From Anaeromicrobium sediminis (GTDB lineage Bacteria; Bacillota; Clostridia; Peptostreptococcales; Thermotaleaceae), in NCBI RefSeq assembly GCF_002270055.1, contig NZ_NIBG01000002.1, positions 186,001 to 250,000 on the forward strand: a DNA stretch of 64,000 bases, read 5' to 3'. This document shows, piece after piece, positions 53,234-61,640 of this stretch. Each line of letters begins with the position of its first letter. Position 1 is the first letter of the stretch. Under the pieces are notes generated by a model. That model worked only from the letters and a program-made list of their open reading frames with translations. It made no database searches and was not told where the DNA came from. The position numbers and the translations under genes were made by a program.

Positions 53234-54076
53234 ATGGAAGGCAGAATATGGATACCTAAGAATGTTGAGAAGAAGGAAGCTTGTCCTTGTGGAAGTGAAA
53301 AGACCTATGAAAAATGTTGTCTTAAAAAAGGATTAAAATATAGAAATTACGGAAAAAATCATGAGGATAAAAATATTTTAATAGAAGAAAGTGAATGTGA
53401 TAGGGAATACAGAAAAATCACAGGAGTAGTATTAGATACTATTAATAAGGCAGATATGGAAAATGGGTTAAGTGTGTCTTATGGGGTGGAATCATTAAAG
53501 CAATTATATGGATTATATGAAGACTCCATATCTATCTTTAGTAAATATTCTTCTTGTACTAAAGGATGTAGTCAATGTTGCCATATGTACGTGGACTTAA
53601 CAGCTATGGAAGCAGAAGTTATAAGAAAGTTTGTAATTGAAAATTTTACTAATGAAGAAATTGAAAAAATAATGTGTAGATTAGAAGAAAATAAAGACCT
53701 TGTTCCAGACTATAGAGAATTAGTAGGATTAGAAAAGATGAGTGATCAGTTAGATTCCTATTGGAGTAAACAAATACCCTGTCCTTTTTTAAATGAGGAG
53801 AAGGAATGTGGTATCTATCAAGTAAGACCTGTTAAATGCAGAACTTTCATGGCCTTTTCTAAGGAAGAGAATTGTACATACGAAGATAATAAGTCCTTTA
53901 GAATAGAAACTCCTATGGGTAATGGCCTATTAATAGGAGCAGATGCTATATCTACTAATGTGAAAAGATTTAAAGACTTAAAGGCAGAAGATAAAAAGAC
54001 TAATTTATTAGCTTTAAAAAAATCTATCTATCATTGGTTTAAAGATGGATTTAATAATATAGACAGAAGTATTTAG
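53234..54076 (+). CDS. SEC-C plus YkgJ-type cysteine-cluster protein
   Basis: 280 residues. The N-terminal SEC-C zinc motif is ACPCGSEKTYEKCC (residues about 17-30). The C-terminal YkgJ-type metal cluster (about 105-235) has CTKGCSQCCHMYVDL, PCPFLNEEKECGIYQVRPVKC and RTF. YkgJ proteins are thought to bind an iron-sulfur or zinc centre. Function unknown. ATG 53234 follows GGTGGGAGGGC. Single gene with a strong terminator. Confidence 0.87.
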   Translation: MEGRIWIPKNVEKKEACPCGSEKTYEKCCLKKGLKYRNYGKNHEDKNILIEESECDREYRKITGVVLDTINKADMENGLSVSYGVESLKQLYGLYEDSISIFSKYSSCTKGCSQCCHMYVDLTAMEAEVIRKFVIENFTNEEIEKIMCRLEENKDLVPDYRELVGLEKMSDQLDSYWSKQIPCPFLNEEKECGIYQVRPVKCRTFMAFSKEENCTYEDNKSFRIETPMGNGLLIGADAISTNVKRFKDLKAEDKKTNLLALKKSIYHWFKDGFNNIDRSI

Positions 54077-54080
54077 GGTT

Positions 54081-54122
54081 AAAAGCTTTATTCTAAAATT
54101 TTAGAATAAAGCTTTTTATTTT
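54081..54122. terminator. Terminator after the SEC-C/YkgJ gene
   Basis: AAAAGCTTTATTCTAAAA (54081-54098) and its exact complement (54099-54116) form an 18-bp palindrome with T-runs on both strands. Confidence 0.9.
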
Positions 54123-54197
54123 TGAAAATTTTGGTTGAAAGTGCACATTTAAATAAGTAAAATGTATATATATACAAAAAGTAGAGGGGGAAGCATT

Positions 54198-55352
54198 GTG
54201 AAAAATATTATTGTAAGTGAGATTAAAGAGATAAAAGACGAACTTATAGAGATAAATGATTTTATGTATAATTATCCGGAACTTGGGAATGAAGAGTTTA
54301 AAAGCTCTAAATTGCTGAAGGACATTCTAATAAAATATGGTTTTACAGTGGAAAGTAATCTAGCTAATCAAAAAACTTCATTTAAGGCAGTTTATGATAG
54401 TAAAAAAGATGGTCCTACCATTGGATTTTTATGCGAATATGATGCGCTACCAGATATAGGACATGGATGTGGACATAACATGATAGGTACTATGGGAGTA
54501 GGAGCTGGTATTGCTCTTAGTAAGGTGATAGATGAAATAGGAGGGAAGATAGTCGTACTAGGAACTCCAGCTGAAGAAACAGATGGAGGAAAGGTACATA
54601 TGGTAAATGCAGGAGTATTTGAAGACATAGATGTGGCTATGATTGTTCATCCAGCAGAAAAGAGTTTTAATAGTGGAACTTCATTAGCTATGGATGCCAT
54701 AGAGTTTGAATTTATAGGGAAACCTAGTCATGCTGCAGCAGAACCAGAGGCAGGAATAAATGCATTAGATGGAGTTATTATGACCTTCAATGGTATAAAT
54801 GCTTTAAGGGAACATTTAAAATCAGATGTTAGAATCCATGGAATCATAAAAGAAGGTGGTGTGGCAGCTAATATAGTTCCAGAAAGGGCTGTAGCACAAT
54901 TTTATGTGAGATCAAAGAAAAGAAATTATTTAAATGAAGTGGTAGATAAGGTGAACGATATAGCTAAGGGTGCTTCTTTGATGACTGGTGCCACATTAAA
55001 TATTAGAAATTATGAGATTAGTTATGACGATATGAGAACTAATGAGGTCTTATCGAAGGTTTTTAAAGATAATATGAAATATATGGATGTAGATGATTTA
55101 GAAGAGAATAGATCAGGCCTTGGGTCTATAGATATGGGCAATGTAAGTTATGTAGTACCATCCATACACCCATATATAGGCATAAAGGAGGGTGTAGTAG
55201 CACACACTAAAGAATTTGCAGATAATACTATTACACCTAAGGCCCACGAAAGAATAATTCAAGGTGCATGTGCCATGGCTTTAAGTGGATATGATGTAAT
55301 AATGGATAAAGAATTATTAAAAGCAATTAAAGATGCGTTTGAAAATAAGTAG
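54198..55352 (+). CDS. M20-family amidohydrolase/peptidase
   Basis: 384 residues of the M20D/ACY1L2 group (p-aminobenzoyl-glutamate or dipeptide hydrolases). Metal and catalytic elements are DIGHGCGHNMIGTMGVGAG, GTPAEETDGGKVHM, and KPSHAAAEPEAGINALDG of the lid domain. It cleaves N-acyl or aminoacyl amino acids in the cytoplasm. GTG 54198 follows AGAGGGGGAAG; an ATG 36 nt upstream has no such site. It closes the amino-acid module. Confidence 0.88.
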   Translation: MKNIIVSEIKEIKDELIEINDFMYNYPELGNEEFKSSKLLKDILIKYGFTVESNLANQKTSFKAVYDSKKDGPTIGFLCEYDALPDIGHGCGHNMIGTMGVGAGIALSKVIDEIGGKIVVLGTPAEETDGGKVHMVNAGVFEDIDVAMIVHPAEKSFNSGTSLAMDAIEFEFIGKPSHAAAEPEAGINALDGVIMTFNGINALREHLKSDVRIHGIIKEGGVAANIVPERAVAQFYVRSKKRNYLNEVVDKVNDIAKGASLMTGATLNIRNYEISYDDMRTNEVLSKVFKDNMKYMDVDDLEENRSGLGSIDMGNVSYVVPSIHPYIGIKEGVVAHTKEFADNTITPKAHERIIQGACAMALSGYDVIMDKELLKAIKDAFENK

Positions 55353-55672
55353 GGACCTCTTAAATATAGTATTATAGATATAGGATGAATAGTTTAATAT
55401 TTATCAATACCTAATTTTAAAAAGTGCTTGAAAAATCTAAATAATTATATATTATACATATATAATATATTGAAAAGGAGATAGGATTTCTTATCAAGAC
55501 TAAACTTTAAAAAAGTCATAAAAAACAATGATTATAGAATCAATTTCTAAATAAAAAAACCGCAAACTTATTTTTAATCTAAATAAGTTTGCGGTTTTTG
55601 CAACTAGCTTATAATTACTTCCGAAAGTTCTATTTCTCTTGACGGCCCTTTTAATTAATTTATATAGTATAA
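55353..55672. other. Intergenic region with terminator
   Basis: No gene. The main feature is a 19-bp hairpin at 55555-55599, AAAAACCGCAAACTTATTT with its complement, which ends in TTTTT and can terminate the M20 transcript. The AT-rich stretch before it (55390-55540) shows no structure. A TATAAT at about 55665 may be a promoter relic of the broken genes downstream. Confidence 0.6.
55555..55600. terminator. Strong bidirectional terminator
   Basis: AAAAACCGCAAACTTATTT (55555-55573) pairs perfectly with 55581-55599, loop TTAATCT. Confidence 0.9.
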
Positions 55673-55855
55673 TTCACCTATGAAATTGAAATTGATACTT
55701 TTGAGTTCAGAGGAGTAGATGATGATGAAGTTAGGAGTATTCAGAATTATGAAGATCTAGAAATTGAATCCTTAGCTAGTGAGTTATATTCTATGTTCAC
55801 CCAAATGTTGTTGGCTCCAGTTGTAGATGATGAATCAAGTAACAGACATAATTAA
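55673..55855 (+). pseudogene. Gene remnant of unknown family
   Basis: A 60-codon open stretch reading IDTFEFRGVDDDEVRSIQNY, then EDLEIESLASELYSMF, without a plausible start codon. It ends in the middle of the Fic remnant in another frame. Composition is protein-like, so it looks like the decayed tail of a gene. The family was not recognised. Confidence 0.35.
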
Positions 55856-56153
55856 TGGAAAGAGAGTTTTGGGACCACCGAAAGAAATCCAAGAAGTAGA
55901 AAACGCTTTGGATGTGTATGAACGATTACTTGATATGAATCAATAATCTCTAAATGATTTCTTACTTGCTCACAGAATATTGATGGAAGGATTGACAAAT
56001 GAAGCTGGTGTATTTAGGTAAGGTGGTGTCGGCATATTTGCAGAAGACCATCTTGTACATATGACACCTCCAGCTGAATTTATTCATGAGTACATGACTT
56101 CTTTGATAAACTGGTTTACTCAAGCTAAGGATGTTCATCCTCGTTTGGAGTAG
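55830..56153 (+). pseudogene. Broken Fic-family gene
   Basis: A frame of 107 codons interrupted by two TAA codons reads VTDIINGKRVLGPPKEIQEV, then SLNDFLLAHRILMEGLTNEAG, then LVHMTPPAEFIHEYMTSL and DVHPRLE. This is the alpha-helical part of Fic/Fido proteins up to just before the active site. The catalytic HPFxDGNGR motif is absent, and both ends are lost. It is therefore a pseudogene of an AMP-transferase-type toxin or regulator, and marks a site of past gene loss. Confidence 0.8.
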
Positions 56154-56475
56154 TGATATGATTTTTGTGGTATTTAGTAGACAAAGGGAAGATTGAGGGA
56201 AGCTTGCTTGTAGCCAAAAATTCTATAATAAAGCTATAAATATCACTCTTTTATTTGAGTGATATTTGTATTTGTTTAAAGCAATCAGCTTAAAGTTCAT
56301 TGATGTATCATCTAGCTTCTCCGGTTCATTATATTCTCCATTATATTCGTCAGATTCAACTGTCTTCTCTGATACTTGGCAATGGAGAGAAAAGTTGATT
56401 GTAATGTTAGAACATTAAAAATGGCATGAATTTTGCATTATATAAATGACGAATATTGTATTGGAGGAGAATATT
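56154..56475 (+). other. Regulatory gap before the isoaspartyl module
   Basis: It holds a hairpin AAATATCACTC/GAGTGATATTT near 56235-56268 that can terminate incoming transcription, then about 150 nt without recognised features that may contain activator sites. The sigma-54 promoter at 56422-56437 and the leader of the iadA-like gene end the gap. Confidence 0.55.
56422..56437 (+). promoter_or_regulatory. Sigma-54 promoter 1 (-24/-12)
   Basis: TGGCATGAATTTTGCA matches the consensus TGGCACN5TTGCW, with GG and GC exactly 12 bp apart. The predicted start is about 56448, 28 nt before the ATG of the dipeptidase gene. The activator is most likely the protein encoded at 57673. Confidence 0.85.
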
Positions 56476-57645
56476 ATGCTTTTATTGAAGAATTGTGAAA
56501 TCTATTCACCTGAGTATTTAGGGAAGAAAGACATTTTAATGAGTGGAGGGAAGATCCTAGTAGTCTCTGAGGATTTAAATAAATATGCTCAGCTATCAGA
56601 AGTGACGGTTTTGGAATGTGACAAGCAAATGGCATTCCCAGGCTTCGTTGACTCCCATGTGCATATTTGTGGAGGTGGCGGAGAAGGGGGATTCAAAACA
56701 AGAACTCCCGAGATTAAAATGACGGACTTAACGGCTGCAGGTGTAACAACAGTTGTTGGGTGTTTAGGGACAGATGGTATGGGAAGGAATATGGCCAACC
56801 TTATTTCGAAAGCAAAAGGACTCAAAGAAGAGGGCTTATCTGCCTATGTTTATACTGGATCTTACCAAGTGCCTGTTAGAACATTGACAGGTGATGTAGT
56901 GAAAGATATCATGTTTATAGATGAGGTCATTGGTGTTGGTGAGATAGCAATTTCGGATCACCGATCATCTCAGCCTTCGAAGGAAATCCTTACCAAATTG
57001 GTTGCAGATGCAAGAATGGGTGGTTTGCTGGCTGGAAAAGCCGGTGTGGCTCATATGCATCTTGGTAGTGGTAAAGCCATGCTGGATATAATTAATGAGA
57101 TTATAAGAGAAACGGAACTGCCGCGTACTCAGTTTCATCCAACACATGTGAATCAGAATCCAGAGCTTTTCTCTTGTGCAGTTGAATATGCAAAAGAGGG
57201 TGGTTATGTTGATTTTACAACAAGTACTACCCCGCAATACATTGCAGAAGGGGAGGTGAAAGCAGCTGAAGCACTGAAGATCTGTTTGGAAAAAGGGGTG
57301 TCCAAGAGACATATAACTTTTTCATCAGACGCTCAAGGAAGCTTGCCTTGTTTTGATGAAAACGGGGAATTTGAAGGTTTAAAAATTGGAAGGGTATCTT
57401 CTTTATATGAGTCAGTTAGAGAAGCCATTATGGAGTTGAATGTGGAGATAGAAGATGCTATTAGAGTAATTACTGAGAATCCGGCAAATATATTACAATT
57501 GAAGAATAAAGGTCGAATTGAAAAAGGAATGGATGCCGACATCGTTCTTGTCGATGATCGAAACTACGAAATTCAAACAGTTATATCAAAGGGTATTATC
57601 ATGTGCAGAGATGGAGCACCTGTGATTGGAGATATGTTTGAATAA
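56476..57645 (+). CDS. iadA: Isoaspartyl dipeptidase (beta-aspartyl peptidase)
   Basis: A 389-residue amidohydrolase-fold (M38) zinc enzyme that cleaves beta-aspartyl dipeptides from damaged proteins into free Asp. Metal-binding motif FVDSHVHICGGGGEGG, specificity region RTPEIKMTDLTAAGVTTVVG, later His in RTQFHPTHVNQNPELF and catalytic Asp in FSSDAQGSLP. ATG 56476 follows TTGGAGGAG; an ATG 30 nt upstream lies before the predicted transcription start and is rejected. It is first in the sigma-54 module. Confidence 0.92.
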   Translation: MLLLKNCEIYSPEYLGKKDILMSGGKILVVSEDLNKYAQLSEVTVLECDKQMAFPGFVDSHVHICGGGGEGGFKTRTPEIKMTDLTAAGVTTVVGCLGTDGMGRNMANLISKAKGLKEEGLSAYVYTGSYQVPVRTLTGDVVKDIMFIDEVIGVGEIAISDHRSSQPSKEILTKLVADARMGGLLAGKAGVAHMHLGSGKAMLDIINEIIRETELPRTQFHPTHVNQNPELFSCAVEYAKEGGYVDFTTSTTPQYIAEGEVKAAEALKICLEKGVSKRHITFSSDAQGSLPCFDENGEFEGLKIGRVSSLYESVREAIMELNVEIEDAIRVITENPANILQLKNKGRIEKGMDADIVLVDDRNYEIQTVISKGIIMCRDGAPVIGDMFE

Positions 57646-57672
57646 GCCGTAGTATTTGTTTAGGGAGGGATT

Positions 57673-59703
57673 ATGAATAAAAAACGTGCAGTGCTGCTTA
57701 CAACGTCTGATGTGACTCGGGATGCTTTGGTTAACCAACTTAATGAATACCTCGATAATGATATTGAAGTTATTGGGTACACTGTGGAGCACGGCCTTGA
57801 GGACATGGTTGACGCGGATATATATATCGTATCAAGTGACCTTCAATACCGTGAACTAGTGGAAGCAGGCTATCCATTTGAAGGCAAAAATGTCATTATT
57901 GGAAAGCGAACTGTTAATATGGAGAATTTGGATCAGATTGTTGAAATACCTGATAAAACAGAAGTGTTATTTGTTAATGATTCAGAAGAATCAACCTACG
58001 ACAGTATTAAAATATTGAATGAATTAGGTGTGAATCATATCAAATACATTCCCTATTATCCGGGTGTGGAATTGACTGATATAAAAGCGACCATTGGAAT
58101 AACTCCGGGAGAGTCGGGGCTAATTCCTGATGGAATTGAAACAGTTATTGATATTGGAACCAGGATTTTTGACTTCACAACCATTGCGAAAATACTGGGT
58201 GCATTTGGAGTAATTAATGACAAAGGTGGTATGTTTTCCAAGAATTACCTCCAAAAAATCATTAGGGTAGCCCAAAAGCTTTCAATGTCAAAAAATCGAA
58301 TTTCTGAGCTGCGTGAGAACCTCAAGAATGTAATTGAAGGTTTGGAAGAAGGTCTCATTGCTTATGATCAAAATGGAAAAATTACAGTGTTTAATGAAAA
58401 TCTGAAACGGATTTTAAAACCACGATTTGATGAAATGATAGGCATGAAGCTGAATCAAGTGATTTTTAATAAGAAGTTGCTTGAATACTTAATGGATGAG
58501 AAGAGGCATGAGAATATGATCATGACTTTGGAAGGTGAAGAGGTCATCATTCATAAAACGCAAGTCATGTGGAAGGGTGTTACGATTGCAACCTTTAAAG
58601 CAAGGCGTCCTGATGCTTTTGCGATTGGTATCAATAGGAAGAAAGTTATAAATAAAGGCTATATTGCTAAATATTCGATGGATGACATTGTTGGGGCAAG
58701 CCGTTCAATCATAGAGGCGAAAAGCATTGCCGAAAAACTTGGCCAAAGGGATATGACCATTTTAATTGAGGGGGAAAGCGGCACTGGAAAAGAAATGTTT
58801 GCTAGTGCAATTCATAACATTTCAGATCGCAAAAATGGGCCGTTTCTTGCAATCAATTTCAGTGCTTTGACTGACGATCTCATTGAAAGTGAACTTTTTG
58901 GTTATGAGGAAGGCGCATTTACAGGAGCCAAGAAAGGTGGAAAAGAAGGCTTTTTCGAACAGGCAGATGGGGGAACTATTTTCTTAGATGAAATTGGAGA
59001 TGTTTCTTTGAAGGTTCAAGCTAGGTTGCTAAGGGTCCTTGAGGAGAAAGAAATAATGCGGGTAGGAGGGAATAAGATCCGTCCTGTAAAAGTTCGTGTT
59101 ATTGCTGCAACAAACAAGAATCTATCTGAACTGGTTGAAGAAAAACAATTTCGAGAAGACCTCTATTTCAGGCTAAAGATGGGCTATATCCAGTTGCCTA
59201 CTTTAAGACAGAGAAGAGAGGATATTCCATTGTTGTTGAATCAGCTTTTAAGCACCTCAACAATAGAGAACGTTGAGATTTCTGACGAAGTGTATGATAA
59301 ATTGAAAGAATATGAGTGGTTGGGTAATGTACGGGAATTAAAGAACACGATCACCTATATGTTGGCTGTTAAATCTGGTAATGTAGTGACAGTTAATGAC
59401 TTACCTCAAAAGTCTTTTTTCAAAGAAAGAAAACCGGTGGAAAGCAAGGATGAGAGGATTGGAAATGAAGAAAAGTATAGACTCGACCGTTTTGAAAGCT
59501 TTCTACTGAATACGATTTATGAGAATCCAGGAATAGGCAGAAAATTGTTGTCTGAATTGAGCTATGCAGCTGAAGTTGGACTGACAGAAAATCAGATTCG
59601 AAGCAGATTGAATAAACTGGAAAGGGAAGGATTTATTCAGAAGAGGAAAGGACGCTTTGGAACTTCACTGACAGATGCAGGAGCGAACCTAATCAACAAA
59701 TAA
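57673..59703 (+). CDS. Sigma-54-dependent activator with winged-helix-like C-terminus
   Basis: 676 residues. N-terminal sensor region (1-205, no recognised fold), PAS-like domain (about 212-310), AAA+ domain (about 340-570) with Walker A GESGTGKE (367-374), GAFTGA (414-419, sigma-54 contact) and Walker B IFLDE. The C-terminal 70 residues (LLSELSYAAEVGLTENQIRS, then RLNKLEREGFIQKRKGRFGT) look like a winged helix instead of the usual Fis-type helix-turn-helix. It lies between two sigma-54 promoters, which it should activate in response to isoaspartyl peptides or D-amino acids. Confidence 0.9.
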   Translation: MNKKRAVLLTTSDVTRDALVNQLNEYLDNDIEVIGYTVEHGLEDMVDADIYIVSSDLQYRELVEAGYPFEGKNVIIGKRTVNMENLDQIVEIPDKTEVLFVNDSEESTYDSIKILNELGVNHIKYIPYYPGVELTDIKATIGITPGESGLIPDGIETVIDIGTRIFDFTTIAKILGAFGVINDKGGMFSKNYLQKIIRVAQKLSMSKNRISELRENLKNVIEGLEEGLIAYDQNGKITVFNENLKRILKPRFDEMIGMKLNQVIFNKKLLEYLMDEKRHENMIMTLEGEEVIIHKTQVMWKGVTIATFKARRPDAFAIGINRKKVINKGYIAKYSMDDIVGASRSIIEAKSIAEKLGQRDMTILIEGESGTGKEMFASAIHNISDRKNGPFLAINFSALTDDLIESELFGYEEGAFTGAKKGGKEGFFEQADGGTIFLDEIGDVSLKVQARLLRVLEEKEIMRVGGNKIRPVKVRVIAATNKNLSELVEEKQFREDLYFRLKMGYIQLPTLRQRREDIPLLLNQLLSTSTIENVEISDEVYDKLKEYEWLGNVRELKNTITYMLAVKSGNVVTVNDLPQKSFFKERKPVESKDERIGNEEKYRLDRFESFLLNTIYENPGIGRKLLSELSYAAEVGLTENQIRSRLNKLEREGFIQKRKGRFGTSLTDAGANLINK

Positions 59704-59714
59704 AATATGTGGTT

Positions 59715-59764
59715 AAAAGTGGTGGTATATGGTGATGTCGATTCACCACATATCACCATTTTTT
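59715..59764 (+). terminator. Terminator after the activator gene
   Basis: GGTGGTATATGGTGAT pairs imperfectly with ATTCACCACATATCACC around GTCG, followed by ATTTTTTA. Confidence 0.7.
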
Positions 59765-59774
59765 ATGAATATGG

Positions 59775-59798
59775 TGACCATAAATTGTGATTTGGTCA
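59775..59798. promoter_or_regulatory. Candidate activator site (UAS)
   Basis: TGACCA (59775-59780) and TGGTCA (59793-59798) are inverted arms separated by 12 bp, placed about 45-70 bp upstream of the sigma-54 promoter 2. This is a reasonable place for the module's activator, but spacing from a sigma-54 promoter is usually somewhat larger. Confidence 0.4.
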
Positions 59799-59829
59799 AA
59801 TTTTATTGGACTGAGTATTGTTTTAAAGT

Positions 59830-59845
59830 TGGCATGGAATTTGCT
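59830..59845 (+). promoter_or_regulatory. Sigma-54 promoter 2 (-24/-12)
   Basis: TGGCATGGAATTTGCT keeps GG and GC 12 bp apart and matches promoter 1 in TGGCATG. It drives the YfcC-like carrier at 59882 and probably the racemases behind it. Confidence 0.85.
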
Positions 59846-59881
59846 CTATATTATAGTAACAAATTTAAAGGGGTGATATAA

Positions 59882-61420
59882 ATGTCTATCAAAGGGAAGC
59901 ATCAGATTGAAGGGGATAAGAAACCACGAGCGTGGGAAATGCCAGACACATACTTAATAATATTTTTTGTTATTCTATTTGCAGCTCTATTGACCTATCT
60001 GGTTCCCATCGGATCATTCGAGATGGAAGAGGTAACTTATCTGTATAAAGGGGTGGAAAAAACAAAAACAGTACCAGTCGCAGACAGTTTTCATTTTGAA
60101 ACAGATGATTCTGGAACGCCTATAAGAAATGGCATTAGAATCTTCGAACCTTATGGCGGTGTAGGAATTACGAATTACATGTTCGAAGGTTTGGTTAGCG
60201 GTAGTAAGTGGGGTACGGCAGTAGGTGTAATTGCCTTTATTTTGATAATTGGTGGTGCATTCGGTATTGTCATTAAAACAAGTGCTGTTGATGCCGGAAT
60301 GTTTGAACTCATTAAGAAGACCAAAGGTAATGAAAATTATTTCATTCCAATTATATTTGTCCTGTTCTCACTTGGTGGTGCGATTTTCGGGATGGCAGAA
60401 GAAACAATAGCGTTTGCAATGATTTTAATCCCTATTATTGTTGCCCTAGGCTATGACTCAATAACAGGACTGTTTGTGACCTATATTGGTGCACAAATCG
60501 GATTTGCAACTTCATGGATGAATCCTTTTACTGTGGCAATCGCACAAGGTGTATCAGATGTACCTATTCTATCTGGTGCCGGTTTCAGACTGGTCATGTG
60601 GAGTTTTTTCACTCTGTTTGGGATAGTATACTCATACAGATATGCAAAGAAAGTTAAGAAAAATCCTGAAAGCTCTATAGCTTATCAAACAGATGCATAT
60701 TTCCGAAATGATCTTCAGGCTAAAAAGGATATTAAGATCCAATTTACCACTGGACATAAATTGGTTCTACTGACTATCTTTCTGGGGATATGTTGGATAA
60801 TATATGGTGTTGTAAGATACGAATACTATTTGCCTGAGATAGCTACTCAATTTTTCATTATGGGTGTAGTTTCAGGTATTATTGGCGTCATATTTAAGCT
60901 AAATAATATGAAATTAAATGATATTGCTACAAGCTTTAGAGATGGTGCGAAAGACCTTTTAGGTGCAGCTTTAGTCGTTGGTATGGCCAATGGGATTGTA
61001 TTAGTACTTGGAGGGACTGATGCAGGTACACCTTCTGTTTTAAATACGGTTCTTAACTGGATGTCATCTGGTCTAGCTGGCATGCCTGCAGCTGTATCGG
61101 CATGGTTCATGTATATATTCCAATCTATTTTCAACTTTTTCGTTGTGTCAGGTTCAGGGCAGGCTGCATTAACAATGCCGATTATGGCGCCGCTTGCCGA
61201 TTTAGTAGGCGTTAATAGACAGGTTGCAGTGTTGGCATTCCAGTTAGGTGATGGGTTCACGAATATGATTGTTCCAACTTCAGGTGTACTGATGGGAGTG
61301 CTTGGAATAGCAAGATTGGAATGGAGTACCTGGGCGAAATTTATGATTAAGATTCAAGCAATCCTGATGCTTTTTGCATCAATTTTCATAATCGCAGCAG
61401 TTCTGCTGGGATTTAGTTAA
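59882..61420 (+). CDS. YfcC-family (DcuC/ArcD-like) carrier
   Basis: 512 residues with 12-13 membrane segments. Signatures are LPVIVPIG-like TYLVPIGSFEM at the first span, FGMAEETIAFAMILIPI, and GSGQAALTMPIMAPLADLVGV near residue 420. YfcC proteins belong to the superfamily of C4-dicarboxylate and arginine/ornithine carriers. In this context it may take up aspartate, aspartyl peptides or a D-amino acid. It starts behind AAAGGGGTG and sigma-54 promoter 2. Confidence 0.88.
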   Translation: MSIKGKHQIEGDKKPRAWEMPDTYLIIFFVILFAALLTYLVPIGSFEMEEVTYLYKGVEKTKTVPVADSFHFETDDSGTPIRNGIRIFEPYGGVGITNYMFEGLVSGSKWGTAVGVIAFILIIGGAFGIVIKTSAVDAGMFELIKKTKGNENYFIPIIFVLFSLGGAIFGMAEETIAFAMILIPIIVALGYDSITGLFVTYIGAQIGFATSWMNPFTVAIAQGVSDVPILSGAGFRLVMWSFFTLFGIVYSYRYAKKVKKNPESSIAYQTDAYFRNDLQAKKDIKIQFTTGHKLVLLTIFLGICWIIYGVVRYEYYLPEIATQFFIMGVVSGIIGVIFKLNNMKLNDIATSFRDGAKDLLGAALVVGMANGIVLVLGGTDAGTPSVLNTVLNWMSSGLAGMPAAVSAWFMYIFQSIFNFFVVSGSGQAALTMPIMAPLADLVGVNRQVAVLAFQLGDGFTNMIVPTSGVLMGVLGIARLEWSTWAKFMIKIQAILMLFASIFIIAAVLLGFS

Positions 61421-61525
61421 GGGGTATTGCCTATAGCTACCCTTTATACCAATAAACACAGACGTTTTAGTGCATTATTCCATGTATGAGCGAGACGCAA
61501 ATTGAATGTGTTTTAGGGACTGATT

Positions 61526-61562
61526 ATGAGATAGCGTAATTTTACACTATCTCATTCTTTTA
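61526..61562 (+). terminator. Terminator after the YfcC-like gene
   Basis: ATGAGATAG (61526-61534) pairs with CTATCTCAT (61547-61555), followed by TCTTTTAC. The racemase genes may thus have partly separate expression. Confidence 0.7.
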
Positions 61563-61640
61563 CTGCAATGCTATTTTGCAATTGATGAAATCATGAAACT
61601 TTTATTAGTAATGAGTTTACTGAGGTAAAGGAGCGATTGT

